Below are positions 23,958-35,492 of a DNA stretch of 64,000 bases, piece by piece. This DNA is from Heliopora coerulea (lineage: Eukaryota > Cnidaria > Anthozoa > Scleralcyonacea > Helioporidae). Each line of letters opens with the position of its first letter. The stretch's first letter is position 1. The notes under the pieces were generated by a model that had not been told where the DNA came from, searched no databases, and saw nothing but the letters and a program-made list of their open reading frames with translations. Both the position numbers and the translations under genes were made by a program. The stretch lies in contig JASJOG010000449.1 of NCBI GenBank assembly GCA_030142905.1, forward strand, positions 100,945-164,944, given 5' to 3'.

Positions 23958-26900
23958 TCACGCTTCCACCATGACTTTCGGAATGCGACGAAAATGCACT
24001 TCAGTCGTGAAACCATTGAATAACTTCATGAAATAGACCAGAGACCCAATGTTTGTGTCTGGATAAGTGGGGATAACTCTCACGTGTTCGTTCGCTTCCT
24101 TGGGATCGACGAGTTCACCATCAACGTAAACGCGATAACTGCTGGGTTTCACCTTGTACTTTAGGAGAACCCAGACTCGCTTCTCCTGACTACGCATGTA
24201 AAAAAGTTCCTCGTCTTTCACATCTTTTGTTGTTCTCAACTTCTTTGTCGTGTTGAAATTGAGCTGAGGATAGCTTACGCCAATTACGAACCTTTGACTC
24301 TTCCCTCTGCCATCTTCCACCATTGCAACACAGGGATCGCTTACGAGAATTAACGGTCCGGGAAGTATGACGTTCTTTCTGAATATGCTGTATCCGTAGG
24401 TCGTAAGACCAATTCGCGGGGCGTTGTTGAATTTCACAACGTGCGCATGCTTATCTTGCCGCAGTACTTCATATTTTGGCAAACCACGCAGTTTTTCCTG
24501 TCGACAAGCAAAGTTGTAAAGCTTTTTGAAAGACGTGTTTATCAATATGGCGTACTCATAGGTCTTCCCTTGCGGATTCGCGCCGTGATTCAGCCACGCT
24601 GTAGCGTAGTGTCCTTCCGTTTTCGCGTTCATTAGTTTACTGCTGTACGAAGTTTGATTGCCTATTCGCACGGTCAAGTGCTGTGTCCCTGCCCTGGGGA
24701 CATAATATCCGTTGCCGTTTATGTCTATGAGAATGGCCGGAGAGCTCTTTCCCCACACAAAGCGCTTGGAGTTCTCAGTCTGTTTAACCTGAAGCTCAAA
24801 ACCATTTACGAAAATAGAATGGATTTGATCCTCGATAGTGCCTATATTCTGGAACAAAGTTGTCTCTGCCTCCACGTGACTCGGAAGTCGGGCATTTATA
24901 TCACTGCCTAAGCATACCAACAGTTCATCGTTAAAGAACACGGACTTCTTAAACCAAAATTTATTGTCTTGACTCCCCCGACCATATTGTTGCTCGTAAT
25001 TCGGCCTTTGGAAGTCCATTATGAACACTCCGTTTCTTAAACGGCTTGTACCTTGAAAACTGACTGCTCCGCAAAGGTCTTTGGGGTTGTAGAACCGTGA
25101 TACTTTGTTGATCAGCTGCTTCAAAGGCACACGCAACGTGGTGGTGCCCGGAAGTCGAGTCCAGTCCCAGCCCTGACGGATGTCGTAAGCCTTTAAGGCG
25201 TGGTCGCTATTTCCAATAATTAATTGTCCATGGCTTTGATAGCGACCGTAATGGTTCCCCCTGTAGGAAGCCTCATAACCCCAAACAAAGCTATTAAATC
25301 CTTTTACCGTCACTGCCCAATTATCCCGACGATGTATCGCGAGTGCTGCGAAGTTCTTGGCCCAGTTCCCGACAGGTGACTGCTCCGCCTCAATACCGAT
25401 GTCCTTTGCGAGGCTCTTCAGCTTGTACATGAGCGACAGCGAGCCTAAGGTAGTCATTATTGTTGCTTTGGACGGGCAGCCTACGCCATACGATAAATAT
25501 ATCCGGACATTAGCATCTGACTCATTAAACAGGCGCAGAAATGCGCGAAGGCTGGCTATCGCTTGCGAGGACATTTCGTGGAGTTTGGGCTTCCCATCGC
25601 GGGACCGGTCTTCGAATAGCGCCACGTGCGCAAATGCTGGCATCAGGCAGATTAGGTCAGGTTTCGCGTGATTAGGATCTGTATTTTGTACACTACTGGG
25701 AATAGAATACTTAACTGACACAATTCTCATCAAGTTAATGGCGTTTATTAGATTTCTCCGGCTGGCCTCGTTCACCTGAAACCTAGTCCCGCGCAGTAAG
25801 TACAACACGTGTGAGGCAGTAAGGAAAGCGGGCAAGCAATAGTCTTTGACATAAAACGACTTGTGATGATAACCGACGTAATCTGGCTTGATTACCCCTC
25901 CTAAGGCTGGGTTCACACTTAAGGCGTTCTCGTACCAGCCTCTCAACGCTTTCATATCTCGTAGTTTATCAAAAGCCTGTTGCAGCGTCGCCTCAGGCAT
26001 CACCAAAACACACATGAGCCGATAGAACAGCAGCGTTCTCATTCGATCAGCGGTTGTCCCCTTGTACTCGAACTGGCCCTGATACAGCTCTCCAAACTCG
26101 AGGTACCACTTCATGATGTGAACTAGACGGGCTAACTTCCCAGCTCGTTGGAGCGGCTTTCTTAAAAGAAACACTGACGTCACAAAGCCTTTACTGCTGC
26201 GGTTCATTTCGTGGTCAAGGGAGCCAATCGCACTTCCGACTGCCCAACCTTGATCTAAGATGTGCTCCAATAGACGAAGAAGTCGAAGGAAACGATAGTG
26301 ATTGACGTCCTTCAAGGCAAGTCGAAGCTTTCGTTTCGTTAATGGTTTAATACGGAGTTTAGACGATTCGTAAAATGCTCCCATCAGTTCTTTGTCATAA
26401 CCAAACAACCTTTGGACGGTTTTTGCTGACAATTTTGGATCATTAAGTTTGTGCAACTCTTCTTCGAGGGTTCTCTGAATTTCTTGTTTGCGAGTTAGGA
26501 AGAAATACTCTAAGGATAACGGAAACAGTATTTCGCGCATCACAAAACCGAACTTTAACTCGGGCGAGCTAATATTGAGCTGTCCATACTCTGAATTTCG
26601 CGCAAAAAGAGGCGGTCCTCGGATGAACCCTTTCGTTCTTGTAATATTTAGCGTCTTAAAGTATTGGCGAGCAAGCTTTATAGTACCCTTAATTTGAGAC
26701 CATCGGCTTCGGAAATAGCCTGTGAGGTCGTAGGTTGCTTTCCCTCCGTCGCAAAACCAGTCTCTTAGTCGTGCCCTGATCAATCTCATATCCCTTAGTT
26801 CTTCTAACTGTTCATTATTCAACTCAATTTCGTTGAATATGTCATCTTTTGGTTTCACAAGACTCCAGCGATACGTCTGCTGCCAAAAATCTTTAGGGGT

Positions 26901-27400
26901 TGACGTACGACCTCTGATTGGTGGAACGATATGATCACGTGACTGCCTTCTGATCTTCTTGCGAACTATGCGCAATAGATCGATATAGATTTCTCCATCG
27001 TGCTTACTTGGTGCTCGAAGCTCCATCCTGTAGAAAGGTGACATTGTTTGCCGGAGGCGGCACTCGCCGAATGCCACCCAAATCCCTCGCCATCCATAGA
27101 AATCCAGAGATATATCAAACTGACACTCGGGACCTTGGGTTCTCCGATAATATGCCAGAAAACTTGTGTAAAAAGACAGGGTCATTTTCCCGGGAATACT
27201 TCGAACGAGGTAGAGCCATACTTTGATGCCACCACGGCCAAGCTGTTTTTTCTTGACTGGGTCGTGATACAGATCCAAGTTCAGGGTGTCGCCTCGTTGC
27301 CAAGTCCACTTGAGTGACCTTCCACCGTGTTTGTGGACATCAGATGAAATAGTCAGATTTGAGGTCCTGGATACAGTGAAGTAGTTCATGTTGGATTCGT
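23958..27400 (-). CDS. Catalytic exon of lyase gene 1 (3.4 kb, no internal intron)
   Basis: One uninterrupted frame of 1147 codons including the stop, carrying the complete mature enzyme. The first in-frame ATG (27389) is not the likely start: three residues upstream (Glu-Ser-Asn) and a splice acceptor precede it, and the paralogue has homologous residues there. No frameshift or stop disrupts it, which argues for selection to keep the protein even though the Arg of the catalytic set is missing. Confidence 0.92.
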
Positions 27401-30400
27401 CTGTAAAATAACAAAAGGGAGACGGTGCATGTCCTGTAGTATATTATATCATACTGCACTGCGCGGCGTTGTGGTGTATTGTGCTAGACTATGGTACACT
27501 GTGCCGTCGTGTCCCCTCCTTTGCTGTACCGAATTGCGCTACCCTGAGCTACGCTCGAATGCTCTGCATTGTCCTGCAATGCACTGTACCGTTCGTCCTA
27601 TATTGCATTGTACCATGATTCGTTGTTCTGTGCTGTTTTGCACTATGCTTGCGCTACACTGTACTATACTATACTGCACTCAACTTTGTTGTACTGTACT
27701 CTACTGTACTGTACTCCACACCACACCACACCACTCCACTTCACTCCACTTCACTCCACTCCTCTCCACTCCTCTCTACTCCTCTCTACTCCTCTCTACT
27801 CCTCTCTACTCCTCTCTACTCCTCTCTACTCCTCTCTACTCCTCTCTACTCCTCTCTACACCTCTCTACACCTCTCTACACCTCTCTACACCTCTCTACA
27901 CCTCTCTACTCCTCTCTACTCCTCTCCACTTCACTCCACTCTACTTCACACCACCTCACTCCACTCCACTCCACTCCACTCCACTCCACTCCACTCCACT
28001 CTACTCCACTCTACTCTACTCTACTCCACTCCACTCTACTCCACTCCACTCCACTCCACTCTACTCCACTCCACTCTACTCTACTCCACTCTACTCTACT
28101 CCACTCCACTCTACTCCACTCCAATCTACTCCACTCCACTCCACTCCACTCCACTCCACTCCACTCCACTCCACTCTACTCCACTCTACTCCACTCTACT
28201 CTACTCTACTCTACTCCACTCCACTCCACTCCACTCCACTCCACTCCACTCCACTCCACTCCAATCGACTCCACTCCACTCCACTCCACTCCACTCTACT
28301 CTACTCTACTCTACTCTACTCTACTCTACTCTACTCTACTCTACTCTACTCTACTCTACTCTACTCCACTCCGCTCTGCTCCGCTCTGCGTTCCGTTCCG
28401 CTCCGCTCTGCTCTGCTCTGCTCTGCTCTGCTCTGCTCTACACTGCTCTGCTCTACTCTACTCTGTACTCTACTCTGTACTCTACTCTACTTTACCCTAC
28501 TCTACTCCACTATACTTTACTCTACTTTACTCCACTCTACTATACAGTACACCACTGTACTGTGTTCTATTTAGTGTTCACAATATGAGCGGCCGTTCTG
28601 TGCGGGATCTGGAGACTCGTGGCAAAGCCAAGTTTCTTTAATCACGATACAAAAGGAATACGTATTTTATAAATTTCTTCTAAAACTATTTCTAACACAC
28701 TACAAAAACAGATGGTTATCTCTGGACATTTGCCGAAAAACTATGCGTTGGGTAAGAGTTTCTTCTAATTGGTTGTTCAGAGGCGAGCAGCCATGTGTGT
28801 AAATGCGATGTAAAACTGAAGTTTGATTATTAATCAGTAGTGTCATATTTGCAAATTAAACACTAATTTCTTTTGTATTTACTCGTGAATTTTTAATGAA
28901 TACTGAAAACAAATATTACAGTGACTCACTATGTTGTACGTAATGGCTACTGAACCCGTCAGTCCTTTAACCCTTAAATTTTTTTCTTTTGTTCTTTGCT
29001 CTCTATATGTTTTTCCTTTGTTCTCTTACTGGTTCATTTGTTCTTGGGTGTCCGTTATATCGGACACTGTGATTTAAAGCCTGGTTCACACAAGCGACAT
29101 AAGCATAAGGACAAAATCAATACGAAAACCAAGCATGATATTTGCTCTGAAACTTGCGAAGACAAAAGAACAAGAATTTTTCTATGTTTCGTCCTTTGTT
29201 CGGCTGTTGGCTTATCCTTGGACTGCGATTTTATGCTTATGACGATCCTTATGTTACAGGATTGACTTCATTCCTTCGTTTTGCCTTTTGTTTTGTCCTT
29301 ATGCTTATGCTCACGTGTGAACCAGGCCCAAAGGGTTAAGTTAGTGGATCGAAGCAAGAAGCGGCTAATGGACCGAAGTCGGGTTAAATTACATTCCTAT
29401 TAGTCAAAAAGACCGTTTTCCAATGGGAATTGACAGTGACGTCAATAATTTAGATTATATAGCGAAAGTTGAAGTAATAGATACAATATGAGCGGCTGAT
29501 TTGTATGCGATTTACAAAGCGAGCGGAAGTAAATCGCATACAGATCGGACGCGAATATTGTATCTTTCTTAAAACACGAGTACATTTGAATGGCCATGCT
29601 TACCGGTTATTTTGAAGTTTCGATATATTTTAACGTAGAAAATCGAAGAGAAAAGTTCATAATTCTGATTAGTATTCTGTATGCGATTTACAGAATACTA
29701 ATCTGGGAGCCAATATCGTTGGCGTTTTCTTTATGAATTATTAATGAGTATTTTAAGGCTATATAAAGAGCAATTTTTAGCACTTTGTCCGCATTATAAT
29801 TTCCTCAAAGACGTTGTACTGAGGTTGAACAAGCGTGCTTGTGGTTCAGAGGATGTCAAACTTCTTGTTTATTCCAAATATTTCAGACTTCGGCGAAATT
29901 ACAACAACACTCGTTCGCAAGAGGACAAAATGGCAGTCTGGAAGCGAATGGAAGTAAATGAAAGCAGCGAATCCTTCAACGGAGAATTTGAAGTCGATGT
30001 ACACGAGTCAGGAGTATTCAAGATGGGGAAAAGATGGCTCTTAATTTCCAGGTTAGAATTTCAATGGTGTTTGATAGAAAACTAGGAGTTCGAATGCAGC
30101 GAGGTTTCGTGTAAAATCTCTGCCAATATTACCACTTAGTTCTTTTGGGTGCACTGTTGAGTTAATTGACGACATTTTCATTTAGTGAATGTGGAGTGCT
30201 GCTTCGGCAGTGTTGAAAAAGGCCTGTGAAAAGCGAAACAGGTCAGGGAACTGTCGAAGTGACGTTTTACTTCGACGAAGGGTCTTCGAAACTTGCGACC
30301 TGTTCAGAGTCCATGCCTAGGTACGGTGCCGAGGTACGAGCACTAACTGTAACAACGTTCAGACTGCTTCTCACCCGCTATGACGGTTTCAGGTTTGAGA

Positions 30401-30618
30401 TTGTCATCTTGCTGAAATTGTACACTCGCTTCGTGTTTTACATCCCGATAAAAAGCATATATGTATATAGCATGTAAAGCATGTATTGTATATGTATACA
30501 TGCATATGTATATATGTATATATGAACATTTCTACTGATGATGAAACTTACCATACATCGAGCCCTTTGCGAGAGATAGCAACAGAAAGAAGAAAATGGA
30601 TTCATTGCATAACGCCAT
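23958..30618 (-). CDS. Polysaccharide lyase family 8, chondroitin ABC lyase-like, gene 1 (two exons)
   Basis: Predicted secreted glycosaminoglycan lyase of 1169 residues. Family 8 enzymes cleave chondroitin, dermatan or hyaluronan chains by beta-elimination. Exon 1 (30618-30552) codes 22 residues with hydrophobic core SIFFFLLLSLAKG, a signal peptide. Its donor is GTAAGT in phase 1. Exon 2 (27400-23958) follows a TTTTACAG acceptor, so a split Asp codon joins them. Domain order by similarity to bacterial ABC lyase: N-terminal beta-sandwich (about 30-170), helical toroid (about 180-640), central and C-terminal beta-sandwiches. Signature words: SADRMRT-like TADRMRTLLFY, NWAVTVKGF, HYGRYQSHG, GWDWTRLPGTTT, ETTLFQ, NGNGYYVP. 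Residues matching catalytic His501, Tyr508 and Glu653 of the Proteus enzyme are His535, Tyr543 and Glu732. The Arg560 position is Thr596. Activity is therefore doubtful. It is a paralogue of the divergent gene at 58274-62804. Confidence 0.93.
27430..28570. repeat. Pentanucleotide array (CTCCA/CTCTA)n, over 1 kb
   Basis: Period 5 throughout. The core, about 27713-28500, is nearly pure CCACT and CTACT units with higher-order blocks; both ends decay into CTGTA, CTATA and CTCTG variants. On the coding strand of the lyase gene it reads as purine-rich GGAGT/AGTAG. The 330-380-codon Ser/Thr/Leu/Pro open frames here are repeat artefacts. Confidence 0.97.
29079..29327. mobile_element. Small non-autonomous TIR element (about 250 bp)
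   Basis: The ends GCCTGGTTCACAC and GTGTGAACCAGGC are inverted repeats, extending inward through GCGACATAAGCATAAGGACAA with few differences. There is no coding capacity. The superfamily is not clear because no convincing target-site duplication is visible. Confidence 0.75.
29470..29703. repeat. Two hairpin-forming inverted repeats
   Basis: The first pairs GATACAATAT...TGTATGCGATTTAC (29478-29512) with GTAAATCGCATACA...ATATTGTATC (29529-29565). The second, 29665-29703, pairs GATTAGTATTCTGTA with TACAGAATACTAATC. Both contain GTATGCGATTTAC, so they are probably related. Confidence 0.75.
30297..30435. repeat. Terminal fragment of a TIR element related to 46265-47118
   Basis: Shares ACCTGTTCAGA, CGGTGCC, CACGAGCAC-like and TCAGGTTTGAGAT words in the same order as the left end of the element at 46265. 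No matching right end was found nearby. Confidence 0.65.
30552..30618 (-). CDS. Signal-peptide exon of lyase gene 1
   Basis: ATG at 30618, then 22 codons: a short polar start, hydrophobic core FFFLLLSLA and a small-residue exit. It ends with one base (G) before GTAAGT. The phase matches the acceptor of the large exon. The start is the only ATG giving a signal peptide in this frame. Confidence 0.85.
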
Positions 30619-31760
30619 CGTTCTCTACAAAAAATCAAAATAACGGCTAATACGTTTGAGAAGCACAAAAAGACGTTCGAGTTTGAAGTCCGTTCAGGAA
30701 GAGATCGTGTCAATCTGATACTATTTCACCTGGGGAAGTCAAGTATAACGTACTTTGTCTCTAGTCTTCAAGGGTCTGTTACACGAAGCCCGGATGGCTT
30801 ATCTAATGTATATACTTTTATAGCCATTGGATAGGTATCGCAGAAAAAATAGTGGGTGGCTATGGCAATCAATGCTTTGAACAACATATTGACCTCATTC
30901 TTTTCTAGCCATGTAACTTTCAGCGAGTTTAATAAAAATCCACATTTCTCCGTACCATCCGCCCGTTGAACGACATTTGTCAAATCTAACGCTTATACGT
31001 GAGCAAAATTTTATTTCAGAATAGTGACATGGGAACATTCTAGTCAATTGCAGTGGGAACACAATGTTCTTACAATGCACCGAAAAGCAAATTATGCCAG
31101 TTCAAGTTTGAAAACTTTTACAGGGAGGCACACCCTGAATCCCTGCAATAGACATTTGAGTCAGCCACACTTATTGTTCGTGTCTCCATTAGGAGTCGTG
31201 TTTTCATAGCAACCAGCACTTGCGTTACTCGAACTTGGGACCTGGGTATAATGAGGGCAGAGGACGAATAATCACTTCGTTTAAAGGGTTTGGTTTGCGG
31301 AAATATTATTTCGCTGTTCTCAGACTTTCATTTCGTCAAAAATTTGAATTGAAACTTTAGATTAGAAACTGATCTAGGGTTAGGGTCAGATATGGAATTG
31401 AGGATCAAGGTTAGAGTTTGGGAACGGATTAGCGTCGGTAAAATTGTGAAGGTGTCACCTGTCATTTTGAGGCCAGCGAAATAACGTCTTCCATGGTCTT
31501 CCTACGATATGATCCCTATATCGTAATACGGTAATTGACAGTGAACTCGCACTTAGTCTCTTCTCATACGTCATCTTGACACCTGCCTTATAACATGATT
31601 GCGGAACGTGCGAACATGAGAGGCTTATTGCTCCTAAAGAAACGGTTGTGTCAAATTCTGTTGAGAATCCTGGTACCGTACTTTCATGTACGGTGCCTTA
31701 CTGTACATGAAAGTACGGCAAGCTATACCAAAACAATACTTACGATATATACTTAGATAC
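30619..31760. other. Upstream flank of lyase gene 1, no gene seen
   Basis: The promoter of lyase gene 1 should lie here, but no core element is obvious. It contains a strong hairpin (about 31676-31719) with stem CCGTACTTTCATGTAC and an 11-base loop. Open frames are short and unsupported. Confidence 0.5.
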
Positions 31761-31761
31761 A

Positions 31762-31769
31762 TACATACA

Positions 31770-31817
<48 letters not shown>
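31762..31817. repeat. (TACA)n/(TA)n microsatellite bordering the Penelope-like element
   Basis: TACA units pass into TA units directly before the left arm of the Penelope-like element. A matching (TA)n tract sits at its right end (35187-35218). Confidence 0.85.
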
Positions 31818-31821
<4 letters not shown>

Positions 31822-31849
31822 CAAGAGCCCGCTCAACATAAAGCTTAAA

Positions 31850-34800
31850 AATCATATAATCATCATACAAACTTTATTTAAAAAAAGAAGAAACAACTAC
31901 GTTTCGGACACCGGCCCCTTCTTCAGCAGCTCACAGTTAAAGAGTAGAGTCCTTACATACCTTGTCGTTCTTCCTTAAATTTACATAAATTTCAAACCTC
32001 CATTACATTTAATCCCAGAGGAGCATAACATTTTAATTTTTCAATCCAAAAACCTTCCCTTGCTGTCGGATCCCTAACATCGGTAACATCAATTATTGTA
32101 ACAGATAAATCTTCCAGACCTATATGCTCATCTTCAAGAAAATGTGCATACAGGTGCTCCCCACAAATTCCCCTTTGTTCCCTTTCACATCGTCTCAAAG
32201 AACTCTTATGGTTATTGAACCTTAACCTGAATGGTGTTGTTGTGCTCCCACATATTGTTTACTACATCTTTTGCACGTTAAGTATACCACTCCTTGAGAG
32301 TCACAGTCAAAGGAATGATTGATATGGAAAGACCGCTTTTCTACATTACCCATAAATATCGATCCAGTTTCAACAAATTTACAAACTTTACATCTGGCCT
32401 TTCCACAGCAAAACATTCCCTTGGACCCCTCCTCCATAGGTTGTATTTTAGTCCTCACCAAAATATGCTTCAAGTTCTTCGCTCTCCTAAAGCTTAGCCT
32501 CGGAGTAACCGGCAAAAGCTTTTTAAGTACAGGCACCAATTCAACCAAAGTTTGCAATTCTCGAAGGATATTATGCACTACCTGAAGTGCAGGATGAAAG
32601 TCCAAAGTCAAAACCAACCTATCAGGCCTATCTGAATTTCTCTTTCCCGTTCCATTAAGCAAAACTTCCCGATCAAGACCGTTCACTCTGCCGATCTGCT
32701 TATCAACAAAACCCCTCTCATAACCCCTTTTCCACAAGAAACCTTTTAATTCTTTCTCCCTACTTTTGAAAACATTTTCCGAATCGCAAATTCTTTTCAA
32801 TCTCAGCGCCTGACTATATGGAATAGCTTTTTAACATGCTGAGGATGGCACGATTTAAAATTCAAGTACTGATATGTATCCATCGGTTTATAATAAACAT
32901 CAGTACTGAAAATTCCACCATTAAAACTAATCATCACATCTAGAAAAGATATTTCCCCATTACCAATCTCCCACGTAAATTTGATAGATCCATGATACGA
33001 ATTCAAGGCCAACAAAAATTCATCCAATTCCTCCCTGCCATGAAGCCATATCATAAATATATCATCCAGAAATCGCCGCCAAACCCACAGTCTATAACTA
33101 CAAGTCTCCAAGAACGAATTTTCAAAACTCTCGATGAAAATTTCGCAAAAGCCGGGGCAAACTTTGTTCCTATTGCCGTTCCCAATTTTTGCCTATAAAC
33201 TCTTTCATCAAATTCAAAATAATTGTTTTCCAAAATAACCTTTGCCAAATTGAAGAGGTGCTCCGATGGAGTCTCCACTTCACCATCATTAATTGCTTTT
33301 TTAAGTGCTTCCAAACCTTCACAATGAGGTATATGTGGGTATAATCCCACAACATCAATCGTACAAATAATAGCATTCCGAAGGGCACCACCCAACAAGA
33401 AATTTTAAAAGGAAATCATTCGTATCTTTAATTATCGAAGAAACCAAATCTACTAATGGTTGAATATAAAAATCCAAAAACTCAGAAATCCTTTCCGTTG
33501 CTGTTCCACAATTTGAAATAATTGGGCGCCCTGGTACCTTTTCCAACCTCTTATGAATTTTTGGAAGCAAATCCCAATCTTGGTCTCGGATTCAACAAAT
33601 ACTTTCTATTCTTATTAATATACCCTTCGTTCATTAATAAATCCAAACTTTCAGCAACGAGAGAGGGTACCTGATCCAAAGGATCATTTAAAATTCTTTC
33701 ATATACATCACTATCCCGAAGCTGATCAAACGCTTCTTTTCAATAATCTTCTCTCCCCCATATAACCACTGCTGAACCTTCATCCGCTTCTTTGATAACA
33801 ATATCTCGATATCGCTTTAAATTTCCCAAGGCTTCCCTCTCTGCCACTGAAATATTACTAAAATTCCTACCTCTCTCGTTGATCAAACAAACCCTTTCCT
33901 GTAATGCTGAAAGATATAAATCAATTTCTGGCTCTACTTCTTTCGGTACCCAAGCTGATTTTTCTTTAAACCTATCCAAACTCTTTTGTTCTTCATAATC
34001 TTCAACCTTATTTAAAAAATACGCCCTACATTTTAACTCGCGACCACACTCTCTAAGATCTTTTTGAATGGCATAGCAGTCTAATTCTCTAGGAGTTACA
34101 CATATTTTCAAACCCTTCGATAGCAAAGAAATTTCAGCTTCGGTCAAATTCCTATTAGATAAATTGGCAACATTATCACTTACAAACTTACTACATTCAT
34201 TCAAATTAACGATCCCTATTTCGTTTTCCATATGTTCTGCCTCTGAAACCAGAATATCAAGCATGTCTAACTTATCTTCACTCTTTTCTTTCCTCTCCAT
34301 TACTTTGCTTTCATCTGCTTCATAGCCAACTCCGTCATCACCTTTTTTCCCGGCATTTTCTCTTGTTTATTATGCGACAATGATTCCACCAAAATTCCTC
34401 TTATCCGTTCAACCGAATCCCTTGTTAAATACCGTCTTCCTCTCCGCGACTTCCACCATCCAAATTTCTTTATAATATCCTTCGAGAATTGCAAACTTTG
34501 GTTGAATTGGTGCCTGTACTTAAAAAGCTTTTGCCGGTTACTCCGAGGTTAGGCTTTAGGAGAGCGAAGAACTTGAAGCATATTTTGGTGAGGACTAAAA
34601 TACAACCTATGGAGGAGGGTCCAAGGGAATGTTTTGCTGTGGAAAGGCCAGATGTAAAGTTTGTAAATTTGTTGAAACTGGATCGATATTTATGGATGAT
34701 GTAGAAAAGCGGTCTTTCCATATCAATCATTCCTTTGACTGTGACTCTCAAGGAGTGGTATACTTAACGTGCAAAAGATGTAGTAAACAATATGTGGGAG

Positions 34801-35184
34801 CACAACAACACCATTCAGGTTAAGGTTCAATAACCATAAGAGTTCTTTGAGACGATGTGAAAGGGAACAAAGGGGAATTTGTGGGGAGCACCTGTATGCA
34901 CATTTTCTTGAAGATGAGCATATAGGTCTGGAAGATTTATCTGTTACAATAATTGATGTTACCGATGTTAGGGATCCGACAGCAAGGGAAGGTTTTTGGA
35001 TTGAAAAATTAAAATGTTATGCTCCTCTGGGATTAAATGTAATGGAGGTTTGAAATTTATGTAAATTTAAGGAAGAACGACAAGGTATGTAAGGACTCTA
35101 CTCTTTAACTGTGAGCTGCTGAAGAAGGGGCCGGTGTCCGAAACGTAGTTGTTTCTTCTTTTTTTAAATAAAGTTTGTATGATG

Positions 35185-35190
<6 letters not shown>
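31850..35190 (-). mobile_element. Penelope-like retroelement with GIY-YIG endonuclease and inverted arms
   Basis: The minus-strand coding region runs about 34494 to 31992 in several frames. The N-terminal part lies at 34494-33740 (LTEAEISLLSKGLKICVTP; KEADEGSAVVIW). Reverse transcriptase lies at 33570-32803 (PKIHKRLEKVPGRPIIS; CTIDVVGLYPHIPH; GTAIGTKFAPAFA; RRFLDDIFMIW). The C-terminal linker and GIY-YIG nuclease lie at 32800-31992 (CKVCKFVETG; GVVYLTCKRCSKQYVG; AREGFWIEKLKCYAP). At least three frame breaks make this copy defective. The 3' portion (31850-32573) is repeated in inverted orientation at 34468-35190, starting exactly where the N-terminal frame begins. Such inverted terminal copies are typical of this retroelement class. 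Confidence 0.9.
34468..35190 (+). repeat. Inverted arm of the Penelope-like element
   Basis: It repeats the linker and GIY-YIG region and the 3' untranslated part of the element, near-identical to the left arm but with a frame break near 34620 and another at the same spot as in the left arm (after QQHHSG). It ends in AATAAAGTTTGTATGATG and a (TA)n tract. Confidence 0.88.
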
Positions 35191-35218
<28 letters not shown>

Positions 35219-35220
<2 letters not shown>

Positions 35221-35492
35221 TTGACAAATTGGTGAAGGAAATATCGGGTGCCCATTATCCTCGACTCGATTCTAAATTGGTGAGCCCACCTCATAAAATC
35301 ATGAACTCGTGGCCATGCTCTCGGCAACGGCCTCCGTAGCTCAGTTGGCAGAGCATCGCACTAGATTCGTGGGGTCACGGATTCGATTCCCAGCCGGAAG
35401 GCCGGCGTTGCATTTTCGCAACAGGTTCCGGTTGGGTCTTAAAAAGTCGAGGATAATGGGCACCCGATATTTCCTTCACCAATTTGTCAACT
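35219..35492. repeat. TIR element (46-bp ends) carrying a tRNA-like unit
   Basis: The ends GTTGACAAATTGGTGAAGGA and its inverse at 35473-35492 continue inward as AATATCGGGTGCCCATTATCC, giving inverted repeats of about 46 bases. In between, 35333-35405 resembles a tRNA (CCGTAGCTCAGTTGGCAGAG; GGATTCGATTCCCAGCC) with a bulged acceptor stem. It abuts the (TA)n end of the Penelope-like element. Confidence 0.85.

Larger units (their letters stand above)
27401..30551 (-). other. Single intron of lyase gene 1
   Basis: It runs from GTAAGTTTC (donor, 30551) to TTTTACAG (acceptor, 27401), 3151 bases, in phase 1. It contains the pentanucleotide array, a TIR element at 29079-29327, two hairpins near 29470-29703, an unrecognised 113-codon antisense open frame at 29744-30085, and a terminal fragment related to the element at 46265. 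Confidence 0.8.

Noticed and set aside
23738..24016. 92-codon minus frame at the end of lyase gene 1
   Set aside because: It begins within the last codons of the lyase exon in another frame and has no domain or splice evidence.
27429..28641. Three overlapping open frames of 330-381 codons rich in Ser, Thr, Leu and Pro
   Set aside because: They are period-5 satellite translated in all three frames, inside the intron of lyase gene 1, with no unique sequence.
29744..30085. 113-codon plus-strand frame in the lyase gene 1 intron
   Set aside because: No recognised domain, antisense to a coding gene; one open frame of this length is expected by chance in such a window. Transcript data would be needed to reinstate it.
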